Shown here: positions 1-7,246 of the stretch, piece by piece
How the letters are laid out: the number at the start of each line of letters is the position of its first letter
Position numbering within the stretch: the first letter of the stretch is position 1
Notes under the pieces: generated by a model
Told to the model about the DNA's origin: nothing
Database searches by the model: none
Seen by the model: only the letters and a program-made list of their open reading frames with translations
Source of the DNA: Rhodoferax sp.
Lineage (GTDB): Bacteria > Pseudomonadota > Gammaproteobacteria > Burkholderiales > Burkholderiaceae_C
Length of the DNA stretch: 64,000 bases
Direction: 5' to 3'
Assembly (NCBI RefSeq): GCF_028689295.1
Contig: NZ_JAQTWL010000002.1
Span: 1 to 64,000 of the forward strand
Position numbers and translations under genes: made by a program

Positions 1-1
1 C

Positions 2-29
2 GATCTGTGCCGGTGACCCGGCACCGATC
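2..29. repeat. 28-bp palindromic hairpin, copy 1 of 5
   Basis: Arms GATCTGTGCCGG and CCGGCACCGATC (11 of 12 pairs) with a TGAC loop. This REP-like hairpin occurs five times without any base change within 545 bp. Confidence 0.85.
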
Positions 30-93
30 CGCGCTGCCTGGTGCGAGCTGGTGGCCACGACCGGCGCTACCTGGTGCGAGTGCTGCCGGGCTC

Positions 94-121
94 GATCTGT
101 GCCGGTGACCCGGCACCGATC
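94..121. repeat. 28-bp palindromic hairpin, copy 2 of 5
   Basis: Identical to 2-29, 92 bp downstream of it. Confidence 0.85.
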
Positions 122-172
122 CGCGCTACCTGGTGCGAGCTGGTGGCCACGACCGGCGCTGCCGGGTGCGAG

Positions 173-237
173 CCGTAGCGCCGTAGTCGTGACACTGGCC
201 ACAATCTGCAATGAACTGGCCACTGTGAGACGCCGGG
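173..237 (+). repeat. 65-bp TGGCCA repeat unit, copy 1
   Basis: Unit starting CCGTAGCGCCGTAGTCGTGA and ending GCCGGG. It holds two TGGCCA boxes (196-201 and 217-222) in imperfect dyad symmetry, about 10 of 13 positions matching. Four full copies and one half copy lie on both sides of the recombinase gene, all in the same orientation. Confidence 0.85.
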
Positions 238-275
238 CTCGATCTGTGCTGCCCGGTGCGAGCGCTGCTGGGCTC

Positions 276-303
276 GATCTGTGCCGGTGACCCGGCACCG
301 ATC
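276..303. repeat. 28-bp palindromic hairpin, copy 3 of 5
   Basis: Identical to 2-29. Sequence after it leaves the repeat at about 311. Confidence 0.85.
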
Positions 304-425
304 CGCGCTCAAGCGCCAGTAGGGAAGTGTTGGGGTAATGCGTCTGTTCAGGTACCCACCCCCCGCCTGGCAAGCCAACGAGCCGCCCTGCCGACCCCCC
401 ACCCCTGGCGAGTGCTGCCGGGCTC

Positions 426-453
426 GATCTGTGCCGGTGACCCGGCACCGATC
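426..453. repeat. 28-bp palindromic hairpin, copy 4 of 5
   Basis: Identical to 2-29, at the start of the second long direct repeat. Confidence 0.85.
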
Positions 454-517
454 CGCGCTGCCTGGTGCGAGCTGGTGGTCACGACCGGCGCTACCTGGTG
501 CGAGTGCTGCCGGGCTC

Positions 518-545
518 GATCTGTGCCGGTGACCCGGCACCGATC
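518..545. repeat. 28-bp palindromic hairpin, copy 5 of 5
   Basis: Identical to 2-29, again 92 bp after the preceding copy. Degenerate relatives can be seen near 1573-1600 and 2084-2110. Confidence 0.85.
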
Positions 546-596
546 CGCGCTACCTGGTGCGAGCTGGTGGCCACGACCGGCGCTGCCCGGTGCGAG

Positions 597-661
597 CCGT
601 AGCGCCGTAGTCGTGACACTGGCCACAATCTGCAATGAACTGGCCACTGTGAGACGCCGGG
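597..661 (+). repeat. 65-bp TGGCCA repeat unit, copy 2
   Basis: Same 65-bp unit as 173-237, on the upstream side of the recombinase. Confidence 0.85.
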
Positions 662-828
662 ATCGATCTGTGCTGCCCGGTGCAAGCGCTGCCGGTGACC
701 ACGACCGGCGCTGCCCGGTGCGAGCGAGCCGGGCTCGCGCTGCTGGGCGTGTATGTATAGGCTACACCCTAGCCGGACAGTTAAACACCCTTGGATTGAT
801 GTTCATCTAGGGTTACTTTTGCAATTGT

Positions 829-857
829 TTGACATATTCCGGTTGAAGTCATAGAAT
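829..857 (+). promoter_or_regulatory. Sigma70-type promoter of the recombinase gene
   Basis: Perfect -35 TTGACA at 829-834, 17-bp spacer, -10 TAGAAT at 852-857 (5 of 6). The start codon follows 35 bp later, with a G-rich stretch at 883-887 as a weak ribosome binding site. Among the best promoter matches seen by eye in the window. Confidence 0.7.
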
Positions 858-892
858 CTAAACGTACACACTCACAACCAACGGGGGTTTTC

Positions 893-1510
893 ATGGCCAC
901 AACATCCAAGCGCACCAGCACAGCCACACCCAAGCTAGCCCCTGCCGGGCAAGCGGTTGGATACGTCCGGGTTAGCAGCGCTGGCCAGAACGATGCCCGA
1001 CAGTTGGATGGTGTCACTCTCGATAAGACATTCACCGACAAGGCCAGCGGCAAAGACACCCAGCGCCCCCAGTTGCAGTCCATGCTTGAGTTTGTCCGAG
1101 AGGGTGACTGCGTTTACGTTCACAGCATGGATAGGCTGGCGCGGTCTTTGAGCGATCTTGAGACCATCGTGAAGGGACTCACGGGGCGGGGTGTAGCGGT
1201 GACGTTCACCACCCAAGCCATGACGTTCACGGGTGATGATTCACCCATGAACACCCTGATGTTGCAACTATTGGGGGCCGTGGGGCAGTTTGAGCGAGCC
1301 CTGATCCGTGAGAGACAGCGAGAGGGTATTGCCATCGCCAAAGCCAAGGGGGGCGTTTACACGGGCCGCAAGCCATCGCTTGATGCAGCCGGGGTTATCG
1401 AGTTGCGGACGTTAGTGGCACAAGGGATACCAAAGGCGCGGATAGCTGAAAGGCTTGGTATCTCAAGAACGACGCTTTACGCCGCACTGGCAACGCCAGC
1501 GAACGGTTAA
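893..1510 (+). CDS. Serine recombinase, resolvase/invertase family
   Basis: A 205-residue small serine recombinase. These enzymes cut and rejoin DNA at short paired sites to resolve or invert segments. Seen in the sequence: a catalytic-domain start with the YVRVSS motif at 24-29 (nucleophile probably Ser28), the conserved HSMDRLARSL segment at 77-86 with Arg81 and Arg84, the E-helix FERALIRERQREG at 133-145, and a C-terminal Hin-like helix-turn-helix at about 165-200. The length is normal for the family, so the gene is probably intact. The first 20 residues are a Thr/Lys/Pro-rich extension before the usual start. It stands alone between arrays of palindromic repeats, which are candidate substrates or relics of its activity. 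Whether it belongs to a transposon, an invertible switch or a plasmid-like system cannot be told; no transposase lies in the window. Confidence 0.9.
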   Translation: MATTSKRTSTATPKLAPAGQAVGYVRVSSAGQNDARQLDGVTLDKTFTDKASGKDTQRPQLQSMLEFVREGDCVYVHSMDRLARSLSDLETIVKGLTGRGVAVTFTTQAMTFTGDDSPMNTLMLQLLGAVGQFERALIRERQREGIAIAKAKGGVYTGRKPSLDAAGVIELRTLVAQGIPKARIAERLGISRTTLYAALATPANG

Positions 1511-1520
1511 CCCAAGTCCC

Positions 1521-1555
1521 AATCTGCAATGAACTGGCCACTGTGAGACGCCGGG
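1521..1555 (+). repeat. Half copy of the 65-bp repeat unit
   Basis: Matches the last 35 bp of the unit (equivalent to 203-237) and begins 11 bp after the recombinase stop codon, so the gene directly abuts a truncated repeat. Confidence 0.8.
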
Positions 1556-1619
1556 CTCGCGCTGCTGGGTTCGATCTGTGCTGGTGACCCGGCAACCGAG
1601 CCGCGCTGCCTGGTGCGAG

Positions 1620-1684
1620 CCGTAGCGCCGTAGTCGTGACACTGGCCACAATCTGCAATGAACTGGCCACTGTGAGCCGCCGGG
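1620..1684 (+). repeat. 65-bp TGGCCA repeat unit, copy 3
   Basis: Full 65-bp unit downstream of the recombinase, with a single change near the end (GAGCCGCC instead of GAGACGCC). Confidence 0.85.
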
Positions 1685-1877
1685 CTCGCGCTGCCGGTGG
1701 CATTGAATCAAATAGCTTAAAACGAGTTTGCCCGATATTGCTATGATTTGCATAGCGGGGTCTATTTGCACCCCTCCCCGCCGAAGGAAAGCAGGGAGTC
1801 TGGGTTCCACACCAAACATTGTGTAACAGTGTTGATGCCTGACCCGATGATCTGATCTGCCATGGCGACTACCGAAC

Positions 1878-1968
1878 ACCGACATGTTTTCACCAACACC
1901 GACACTCTGTTTTGTGTCGGTCTTGTCGGTATTGGCTTCCTTGGATATGTCAGTTGTTTCATGTCGGT
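1878..1968. repeat. Nested ACCGACA / TGTCGGT inverted repeats
   Basis: ACCGACATG (1878-1886) pairs with CATGTCGGT (1960-1968). Inside it, ACCGACAC (1898-1905) pairs with GTGTCGGT (1914-1921), and a further TGTCGGT lies at 1924-1930. The boxes can form nested stems or serve as a multi-copy protein binding site. There is no gene immediately next to it. Confidence 0.6.
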
Positions 1969-2213
1969 CGATCGGCATAGGCCGAATCCCGCATGATTTG
2001 AGCGTTTGTGTAACTGTGCCACTCGATTTGCATCACGCTGCCTGGCGTGAGCCGCCGGGCTCGCGCTGCTGGGCTCTATCTGTGCCGGTGGCGCTGGCAC
2101 TGAGCCGCGCTACCTGGTGGCCATGACCGGCGCTACCTGGTGCGAGTGAGCCGGGCTCGCGCTGCTGGGCTCGATCCGTTCTGGTGGCCACGACCGGCGC
2201 TGCCCGGTGCGAG

Positions 2214-2278
2214 CCGTAGCGCCGTAGTCGTGACACTGGCCACGCTCTGCAATGAACTGGCGACTGTGAGCCGCCGGG
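2214..2278 (+). repeat. 65-bp TGGCCA repeat unit, copy 4 (diverged)
   Basis: Full-length unit with a few substitutions, one of which turns the second TGGCCA box into TGGCGA. It closes the repeat field; unique sequence begins after about 2285. Confidence 0.8.
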
Positions 2279-2370
2279 CTGCAAATTGGCATCATTAAGG
2301 CTGTGTCGGGTTATTATCAGGTCAAGTCACACGGTGTTACGGTGTAGCTTAATTGAGACAGATTGAAAAA

Positions 2371-2393
2371 TGACGGTACTTTTGACGGTACTT
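2371..2393 (+). repeat. Tandem TGACGGTACTT direct repeat
   Basis: Two exact 11-bp copies (2371-2381 and 2383-2393), one base apart, followed by a T-run, at the border between the repeat field and the first housekeeping-like gene. Possibly an integrase arm-type site or remnant; this is inference. Confidence 0.5.
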
Positions 2394-2504
2394 ATTTTTT
2401 GAGAAAAGTTTTTCGTCAATTAAATCAAGTGGTTACAAGCTCAACGCGGTTCCGGTCTCGCACCAACACCTGACAGTTCACCATAAATAAAGTGGCATCC
2501 GAGC

Positions 2505-3722
2505 ATGACCGCAGCCAGCCAATCCCTTCCCCTTTCTGTTCCGCTCAAGCAGGACGCCACCATCATTGCCTTGGTGGGCTTGGCACATGCGGCTTCGCAC
2601 TTCGGCCATCTGTTGTTGCCGCCGCTGTTTCCTGTGTTCATGGCTGAATTCAGCCTGAGTTTCTCACAACTGGGTGCGCTGGTGAGCGTGTTTTTTGTCG
2701 TGTCGGGGCTGGGCCAGGCATCTGCCGGATTTGTGGTGGATAAACTGGGCGCACGGCCTATGCTGTTTGCCGCTTTGACTTTGTTTGCGATGGCTTCGCT
2801 GCTGGCATCGATGGTGACAGGCTACAGCGGCCTGCTGCTGGTGGCAGCGCTGGCTGGCCTGGCCAATGCGACTTTTCACCCGGTGGACTTCACCATTCTG
2901 AACCAGCGTGTCTCGGCGCCGCGCCTGGGCCACGCCTTCAGCACCCATGGCCTGACCGGCAATCTGGGCTGGGCGGCGGCTCCGGTGTTTTTTGCCACTG
3001 TGACTGCCTTGAGCAATTGGCGCACGGCCTATGTTGCCGCAGCGCTGCTCTATGTGGGGGTGTTGGGGCTGCTGTGGATGCAACGCGACAAGCTCAAAAC
3101 GCAGACGGTGGCGCACCCCGCCGACGCGCCCGCCGAGCACAGCATGGCGTTCATGAAGCTGCCGGTGGTGTGGTTGTGTTTTGCATTCTTTTTGCTCTCG
3201 ACCATGACGCTGGCTGTGGTGCAGAGTTTTTCTGTTTCCATTCTCAAGGCCATGCACGGCATCTCTTTTGAAGCGGCCACGCTAACGCTCACCGCCTACA
3301 TGCTGTGCGGCGCCTTCGGCATATTGGTCGGCGGTTTTGTGGCGGCCAAGTCGCGCCACAGCGACCGCGTGGTGGCACTGTCGATGTCGGTTGGGGCGGT
3401 GTTGCTGGCACTCTGCGGCACGGGCATTTTTGGCGCCAATCTGACCATGGTGGTGCTGGCAGCTACCGGTTTCGCCGTGGGCGTCGGTGGGCCGTCGCGC
3501 GACATGATGATCAAAAACGCCACACCCAAAGGCGCCACCGGCCGGGTCTATGGCCTGGTATATTCTGGGCTGGATAGCGGCTTTGCCATTTCACCGTTGA
3601 TCTTTGGTGTCTTCATGGACCGCGGCTGGTACGGCGCCACCCTGTTGGGGGCGGCAGCCGTTTTGCTATTGAGCGTGGTGGCAGCGCTGGGGGTGGGGCA
3701 GCGCACGATTGTCAAGTCTTGA
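2505..3722 (+). CDS. MFS transporter, fosmidomycin-resistance (Fsr)-like
   Basis: A 405-residue integral membrane protein with about twelve hydrophobic segments, typical of a major facilitator antiporter. The N-terminal HAASHFGHLLLPPLFPVF segment (about 28-45) and the NATFHPVDFT region (about 125-134) resemble the Fsr branch, which exports small drugs such as fosmidomycin; the actual substrate here is unknown. The ATG at 2505 has only a weak upstream purine stretch. The gene ends at 3722, one base before the stop codon of the opposite-strand rhodanese gene, with no visible terminator between them. It follows the repeat field and has no functional partner next to it. Confidence 0.8.
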   Translation: MTAASQSLPLSVPLKQDATIIALVGLAHAASHFGHLLLPPLFPVFMAEFSLSFSQLGALVSVFFVVSGLGQASAGFVVDKLGARPMLFAALTLFAMASLLASMVTGYSGLLLVAALAGLANATFHPVDFTILNQRVSAPRLGHAFSTHGLTGNLGWAAAPVFFATVTALSNWRTAYVAAALLYVGVLGLLWMQRDKLKTQTVAHPADAPAEHSMAFMKLPVVWLCFAFFLLSTMTLAVVQSFSVSILKAMHGISFEAATLTLTAYMLCGAFGILVGGFVAAKSRHSDRVVALSMSVGAVLLALCGTGIFGANLTMVVLAATGFAVGVGGPSRDMMIKNATPKGATGRVYGLVYSGLDSGFAISPLIFGVFMDRGWYGATLLGAAAVLLLSVVAALGVGQRTIVKS

Positions 3723-3723
3723 G

Positions 3724-4878
3724 TCAATGACCCTTGATGGTGTAAGTGCCGTCTTTCAGCCATTTGATCTCGGCATCCAGAAACACGGTTTTGAGTGCCG
3801 GTTTGTAGAGTTTGACCATGTCATGGGCTTCGCCACTGCGTCCTCCGGCACCACAAAAGAAGATGATGGGCTTGTCGGTTGGCAGTTTGTCGATGTTTTT
3901 CTCCAGCGCATTGACCGGCATGTTGATCGCCCCTTTGAAGGTGCCTGTGGCAAATTCTTGTGGATCACGCACGTCGATCAAATGCACGGTGTCAGGCGCT
4001 TCCTTGTAAATGCGTTCGAACGAGGTCACGGTGATGGTGCCTGACTCCTTGCCAGCCTCCATCACTGGCGCTTTGGTTTCAGGAGCCGCTGCTGCGCTTG
4101 CCGAGGGGCCTGGGCCATAGGCTTTGGCCCATGCCGGATAGCCTTCAGGCACGACCTTGACGTTGGTGTAACCCAATTTGATGGCCTTGGTAGCTGAGTC
4201 GTTGCTGAGCTTGCAGGCCAGACCGTCGCAATAAAAGAACAAGGGAGCCGCTTTGTCGGCAGGCAGCATTTCAGCAGCCAGCTTGTCGAATTGCAAATCC
4301 GGCAGATTGATAGCGCCCGGGATGTGCCCCACTTCGTACTTGCGCGCTTTGGGGCGTGCGTCGATCAGCGTCATCGGCGCTTTTTCGTCCATCAGTTTCT
4401 TCAGGTGCGCCACGCTCACGGCATGCAGGTTGCCGTTTTTGATCCAGTCGGGGAAACCTGCGGCGTACACCCGAATATTGGTGTAACCCAGTTTTTCTGC
4501 CTTGAAAGCCGAGTTGTGGCTCAGGATGCACTCGGGGCCATCGCAATAAAAAACCAGCAAGGTATTTTTATCGGGGGGCAGCAGCGTGGGCGCCAATTTG
4601 TCAAACATCGTGTCGGGGATGTTGACCGCAGTGGGAATATGGCCCAGATCGTATTTGCGCACGGCAGGGCGTGAGTCGATCACCATGACGCCATCGATCT
4701 TCGGCACCACGGCTTGCTGCTTGACGAAATCGACTTCGACCAGTTTGGTGTACCAATTCGCTTTGGGCTGCACGGCAGCTGCGTCTTGAGCCAGCGCGGC
4801 AGTGGAAACAAATGCCCCTGCGCTCATCATCAGGGATGCCAGAATGGCTGCATAAAGCGGGACTTTCTTGAACTTCAT
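3724..4878 (-). CDS. Periplasmic protein with three rhodanese domains
   Basis: A 384-residue exported sulfurtransferase-like protein. A signal peptide covers about 1-30 (cleavage after ALA), followed by three rhodanese repeats at about 45-150, 155-255 and 283-382. Each has an active-site-type Cys: Cys112 (YCDGPEC), Cys217 (YCDGLAC) and Cys342 (FCGAGGRSG). Domains 1 and 2 are near duplicates and carry a second Cys five residues on; domain 3 has the more classical GAGGRS loop. A Pro/Ala-rich linker at 256-278 separates domains 2 and 3. Rhodaneses move sulfane sulfur between carriers. As last gene of the operon, after the sulfur transporter and cytochromes, it probably handles thiosulfate- or persulfide-type sulfur in the periplasm. 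A three-domain secreted form is uncommon. Confidence 0.85.
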   Translation of the reverse strand: MKFKKVPLYAAILASLMMSAGAFVSTAALAQDAAAVQPKANWYTKLVEVDFVKQQAVVPKIDGVMVIDSRPAVRKYDLGHIPTAVNIPDTMFDKLAPTLLPPDKNTLLVFYCDGPECILSHNSAFKAEKLGYTNIRVYAAGFPDWIKNGNLHAVSVAHLKKLMDEKAPMTLIDARPKARKYEVGHIPGAINLPDLQFDKLAAEMLPADKAAPLFFYCDGLACKLSNDSATKAIKLGYTNVKVVPEGYPAWAKAYGPGPSASAAAAPETKAPVMEAGKESGTITVTSFERIYKEAPDTVHLIDVRDPQEFATGTFKGAINMPVNALEKNIDKLPTDKPIIFFCGAGGRSGEAHDMVKLYKPALKTVFLDAEIKWLKDGTYTIKGH

Positions 4879-4914
4879 GGTGAACTCCTTTAGGGGGGAA
4901 CGTTGAAAAAATAA

Positions 4915-6159
4915 TTACATCAGGGTGAATTTTTCGGTTGATTCGTTGTAGCGCACCAGGGCGTACCACAACAGCAGCAGTCCCCCTGACATCAGCAGGG
5001 TGAGACCCCAGCCCGAGACCATGTCCGGCCAGTAGGCCTGAAAACCCACTGCGGTTTTCTCAAAGGTCTCGATGTTGGTTTCGTCGATCGACGTGAAATG
5101 GAATTTCTTGAGCAAAGCGCTGGCGGTAGAACCCATCCAGGCAAAGAAAAACATGCCGACCCATAGTTTCAGGTGGCCTTCACCCATGCGCCAGAGCGAG
5201 CCTGAGGCGCAGCCGCCGGCAAATACCATGCCGATGCCGAAGATCACCCCCCCCAGCAGGGAGCCGATCCAGAAGGTGGCGGGAATGGCGACATAGGGGT
5301 CGATGATTTTCTTTTGGAACAACAGCGCGGCCAACGGCAGGCCGATGGCCAGCGCCAGAATCACGGCCTTGGTCATCTCGCCCTCGCCAGTGACGAAGGG
5401 CTCGCGGAACGCCCGAGCAAAACACAGGCGCGAGCGGTGCAGAATGAAGCCGATGGCAAAACCGGCGATCACGATCAGCGCACGGACAACCAGCGTTTCA
5501 GTGCCCGAATACAGCCACATGGCGGCCCAGACGAGGATGGCCAGGGCGACCAGCAGTCCCATCCATGGATACGCATTCTTGACTCTCGGCGAGACCTGCA
5601 GCATGGGTGGTGCCTGGGTGCCCCATTCAATGTTTTCCATGGTCCACAGCAGCAGCTTGAAGCCGATCGCAGCACCGGCGAGCAGGCCCAGCCACATGGC
5701 CCAACCGGCGGGAGAGGAATGCAGCACCGGATTGAAAAAGCCCCCTGTGGTGCAACCCCCGGCGAGGGCGGCGCCGATGCCCATCAAACACCCGCCCAGC
5801 ATGGCCCACAGGTATTCGAGTTTGGGTGGACGGCTCGGTGCAAACTGGCGCGACAACAAGGCGGCACAAAAGGAACCCAGCACCAGAGTGGTGTTCATCA
5901 GGGACATGCGGTGCATCCAGAAGCTGTCAAGCTCGGCCGGTACACCCAACAGCGGCCCCAGGCCGATCAGGTTGTTGACCCAGTCGCCCCAAAATTTGAC
6001 GCCACCAAAGACGCCCCACACCATGCCGTTGACCATCAGGCCAAGAATGACCAGGACCAGCAGCACGGCCCCCATGTACGACGACCATTTTTTGACAAAC
6101 AGCTTGTCGTAGTCCGACTTGAAGCCAGCCACCCATTTGGCGCTTGTTAAGTCACTCAT
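4915..6159 (-). CDS. YeeE/YedE-family sulfur (thiosulfate) transporter
   Basis: A 414-residue polytopic membrane protein of the YeeE/YedE family, whose characterised members take up thiosulfate or sulfur carried on cysteines. It has two internally repeated halves, each with the family GGC motif: LAGGCTTGGFFNPV around 132-145 (Cys136) and FAGGCASGSLWRMGEG around 317-332. Hydrophobic segments start at about residue 30, after a short charged N-terminus. A good ribosome binding site (AGAGGAAAA on the coding strand) precedes the ATG at 6159. It sits 45 bp after the cytochrome c gene and 36 bp before the rhodanese gene. The transporter-rhodanese pairing suggests that sulfur passes from one to the other. 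Confidence 0.85.
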   Translation of the reverse strand: MSDLTSAKWVAGFKSDYDKLFVKKWSSYMGAVLLVLVILGLMVNGMVWGVFGGVKFWGDWVNNLIGLGPLLGVPAELDSFWMHRMSLMNTTLVLGSFCAALLSRQFAPSRPPKLEYLWAMLGGCLMGIGAALAGGCTTGGFFNPVLHSSPAGWAMWLGLLAGAAIGFKLLLWTMENIEWGTQAPPMLQVSPRVKNAYPWMGLLVALAILVWAAMWLYSGTETLVVRALIVIAGFAIGFILHRSRLCFARAFREPFVTGEGEMTKAVILALAIGLPLAALLFQKKIIDPYVAIPATFWIGSLLGGVIFGIGMVFAGGCASGSLWRMGEGHLKLWVGMFFFAWMGSTASALLKKFHFTSIDETNIETFEKTAVGFQAYWPDMVSGWGLTLLMSGGLLLLWYALVRYNESTEKFTLM

Positions 6160-6204
6160 CGTGTTTTCCTCTGGAGAGAAATTGGTTGAAACGATCAGCG
6201 CATG

Positions 6205-6597
6205 TCAGCTGCAACTGGCCGGTGCATCGCCGTCCTTTGCACCCTTGATCAGAAACGCCTTGATGTCTTCAAAGAGCTCTTTGTCAGGGGTATCGGCAAA
6301 TTTTTCGGCCGCCTTGTTGCTTGACTTGATGCTGGCACGGTAGGCCTTGCTGATGTATTTGCTCACGGTATCCTTGCCCTTGGCGTGTTTGTCGGTGAGC
6401 AGATAAGCCGTCCATTCAGCCTTGGTCTTGGTGCTGGGGTTGATCGACCCAATCGGTGAGGCCACGTGGCACGAGGTGCAGACGCTGCGGTAGTAAACCC
6501 GGCCACGTTTCCAGTCAGCGTCATAGGCTTGCGCAGAGAAAGACGCACCCATCAAGGCGAGCAGGGCGACAACAGGTAAAGATTTGGATAATTTCAT
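6205..6597 (-). CDS. Secreted monoheme cytochrome c
   Basis: A 130-residue exported cytochrome. The signal peptide is about residues 1-24 (cleavage after AQA), and one heme c site, CTSCH, lies at 40-44. The rest is helical and charged, with a C-terminal Cys-Ser. The start at 6597 (MKLSKSLPVV) is chosen over a longer frame because it begins a clean signal peptide and the longer frame would run into the cytochrome b gene. The small class I-like size suits an electron shuttle between the membrane cytochrome b and the octaheme enzyme encoded just upstream. The specific axial Met ligand cannot be assigned with confidence. Confidence 0.85.
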   Translation of the reverse strand: MKLSKSLPVVALLALMGASFSAQAYDADWKRGRVYYRSVCTSCHVASPIGSINPSTKTKAEWTAYLLTDKHAKGKDTVSKYISKAYRASIKSSNKAAEKFADTPDKELFEDIKAFLIKGAKDGDAPASCS

Positions 6598-6626
6598 GAT
6601 GGCTCCTAGAAAAATGAGAGTAATGA

Positions 6627-7235
6627 TTAATGTTTCGAAATTTCGATTTCTTCCCAGCCCGTGATCATGGCTTTGACCTGCGAGGTGAGCTTGTGCCCGG
6701 TCGTAGCCAGATACAAGTGCGAGACCAGAAAGGCCAGCATCAGGAACGCGCCAATCGTGTGACCGGTGGCCACCCACTCCAGTTGCAGCGCGCTCAGTCC
6801 CCAGGCTGACCAGTCAGCGTAAAAAAGGTAGAGCCAGCCGGTGATCCACAGCAGCGGGCTGAGCAGCGTCAAGATGGCCAGATAGGTCAGGCGCTGGAGC
6901 GGGTTGTGCTTTTGCACTGGTGTGGGCCTGAACGGATGCGGCTCATCCTTGAAGATGCCCGACGAGTAGTAGCGCATGATCGCTACCACCTTGTCGGTGG
7001 TTGGGATGTACTGGCGCCATTCGCCGGTCGTGACGTGCCAGAAGATGGCAAAGATCCATAGCCCGACCAGGGTCCATGCGGCAATGGTGTGATAACCCAC
7101 CGCTTGCTCGAACCCAAAAAGGGTGTAGGTGCCATGAATCTCGAAACCGGTCACCATCAGAGAAATGATCAAAGTTGCTTGTGACCAGTGCCAGAAGCGC
7201 ACAAAGCCCTTGAATAAATAGACACGTTCAGTCAT
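6627..7235 (-). CDS. Membrane diheme cytochrome b (cytochrome b561/HydC-like)
   Basis: A 202-residue membrane protein with about four to five hydrophobic helices and histidines placed as in prokaryotic cytochrome b561 / NiFe-hydrogenase cytochrome b subunits: His16 (FWHWS), His49, His67 (FWHVT), His159 (GHTIG) and His173 (SHLYL). Such proteins exchange electrons between the quinone pool and periplasmic cytochromes. It starts 11 bp downstream of the octaheme gene, so the two are surely co-transcribed. It probably links the octaheme enzyme to quinol or quinone. Direction of electron flow (tetrathionate reduction or thiosulfate oxidation) cannot be read from sequence. Confidence 0.85.
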   Translation of the reverse strand: MTERVYLFKGFVRFWHWSQATLIISLMVTGFEIHGTYTLFGFEQAVGYHTIAAWTLVGLWIFAIFWHVTTGEWRQYIPTTDKVVAIMRYYSSGIFKDEPHPFRPTPVQKHNPLQRLTYLAILTLLSPLLWITGWLYLFYADWSAWGLSALQLEWVATGHTIGAFLMLAFLVSHLYLATTGHKLTSQVKAMITGWEEIEISKH

Positions 7236-7246
7236 TTTGATTCTCC

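Larger units (their letters stand above)
1..271. repeat. Long direct repeat, copy 1 (offset 424 bp from copy 2)
   Basis: This stretch is repeated almost base for base at 425-695, always with an offset of 424 bp; I see only a few substitutions (for example near 56, 159 and 238). Each copy contains two 28-bp hairpins 92 bp apart and one 65-bp TGGCCA unit. It begins at the window edge, so the array probably continues to the left. No credible coding frame: the open frames here are by-products of high GC and are themselves repeated. Confidence 0.9.
425..695. repeat. Long direct repeat, copy 2
   Basis: Near-identical to 1-271. The two copies are separated by about 100 bp of other sequence (roughly 317-412) that is not repeated. 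After 695 the array decays into shorter pieces of the same motifs up to about 750, where unique sequence with the recombinase promoter begins. Confidence 0.9.
1511..2504. other. Gene-free region with repeats and inverted repeats
   Basis: I see no credible gene in these 994 bp. Repeat fragments fill 1521-1700 and 2035-2285. Between them, 1700-2035 is unique, lower-GC DNA with a small hairpin (GCTATG at 1740-1745, CATAGC at 1751-1756) and a cluster of ACCGACA/TGTCGGT boxes. The stretch 2290-2500 is AT-richer and includes two direct copies of TGACGGTACTT and a T-run at 2395-2400. Open frames here overlap one another and are dominated by repeat-encoded residues. Confidence 0.7.

Noticed and set aside
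1..760. Regularly spaced repeats suggestive of a CRISPR array
   Set aside because: The repeats are long, nested and palindromic, spacers are themselves repeated, and no cas genes are present.
1..2285. Integron cassette array with attC-like palindromes
   Set aside because: No tyrosine integron integrase, no core-site GTTRRRY motifs and no cassette ORFs; the recombinase is of the serine type.
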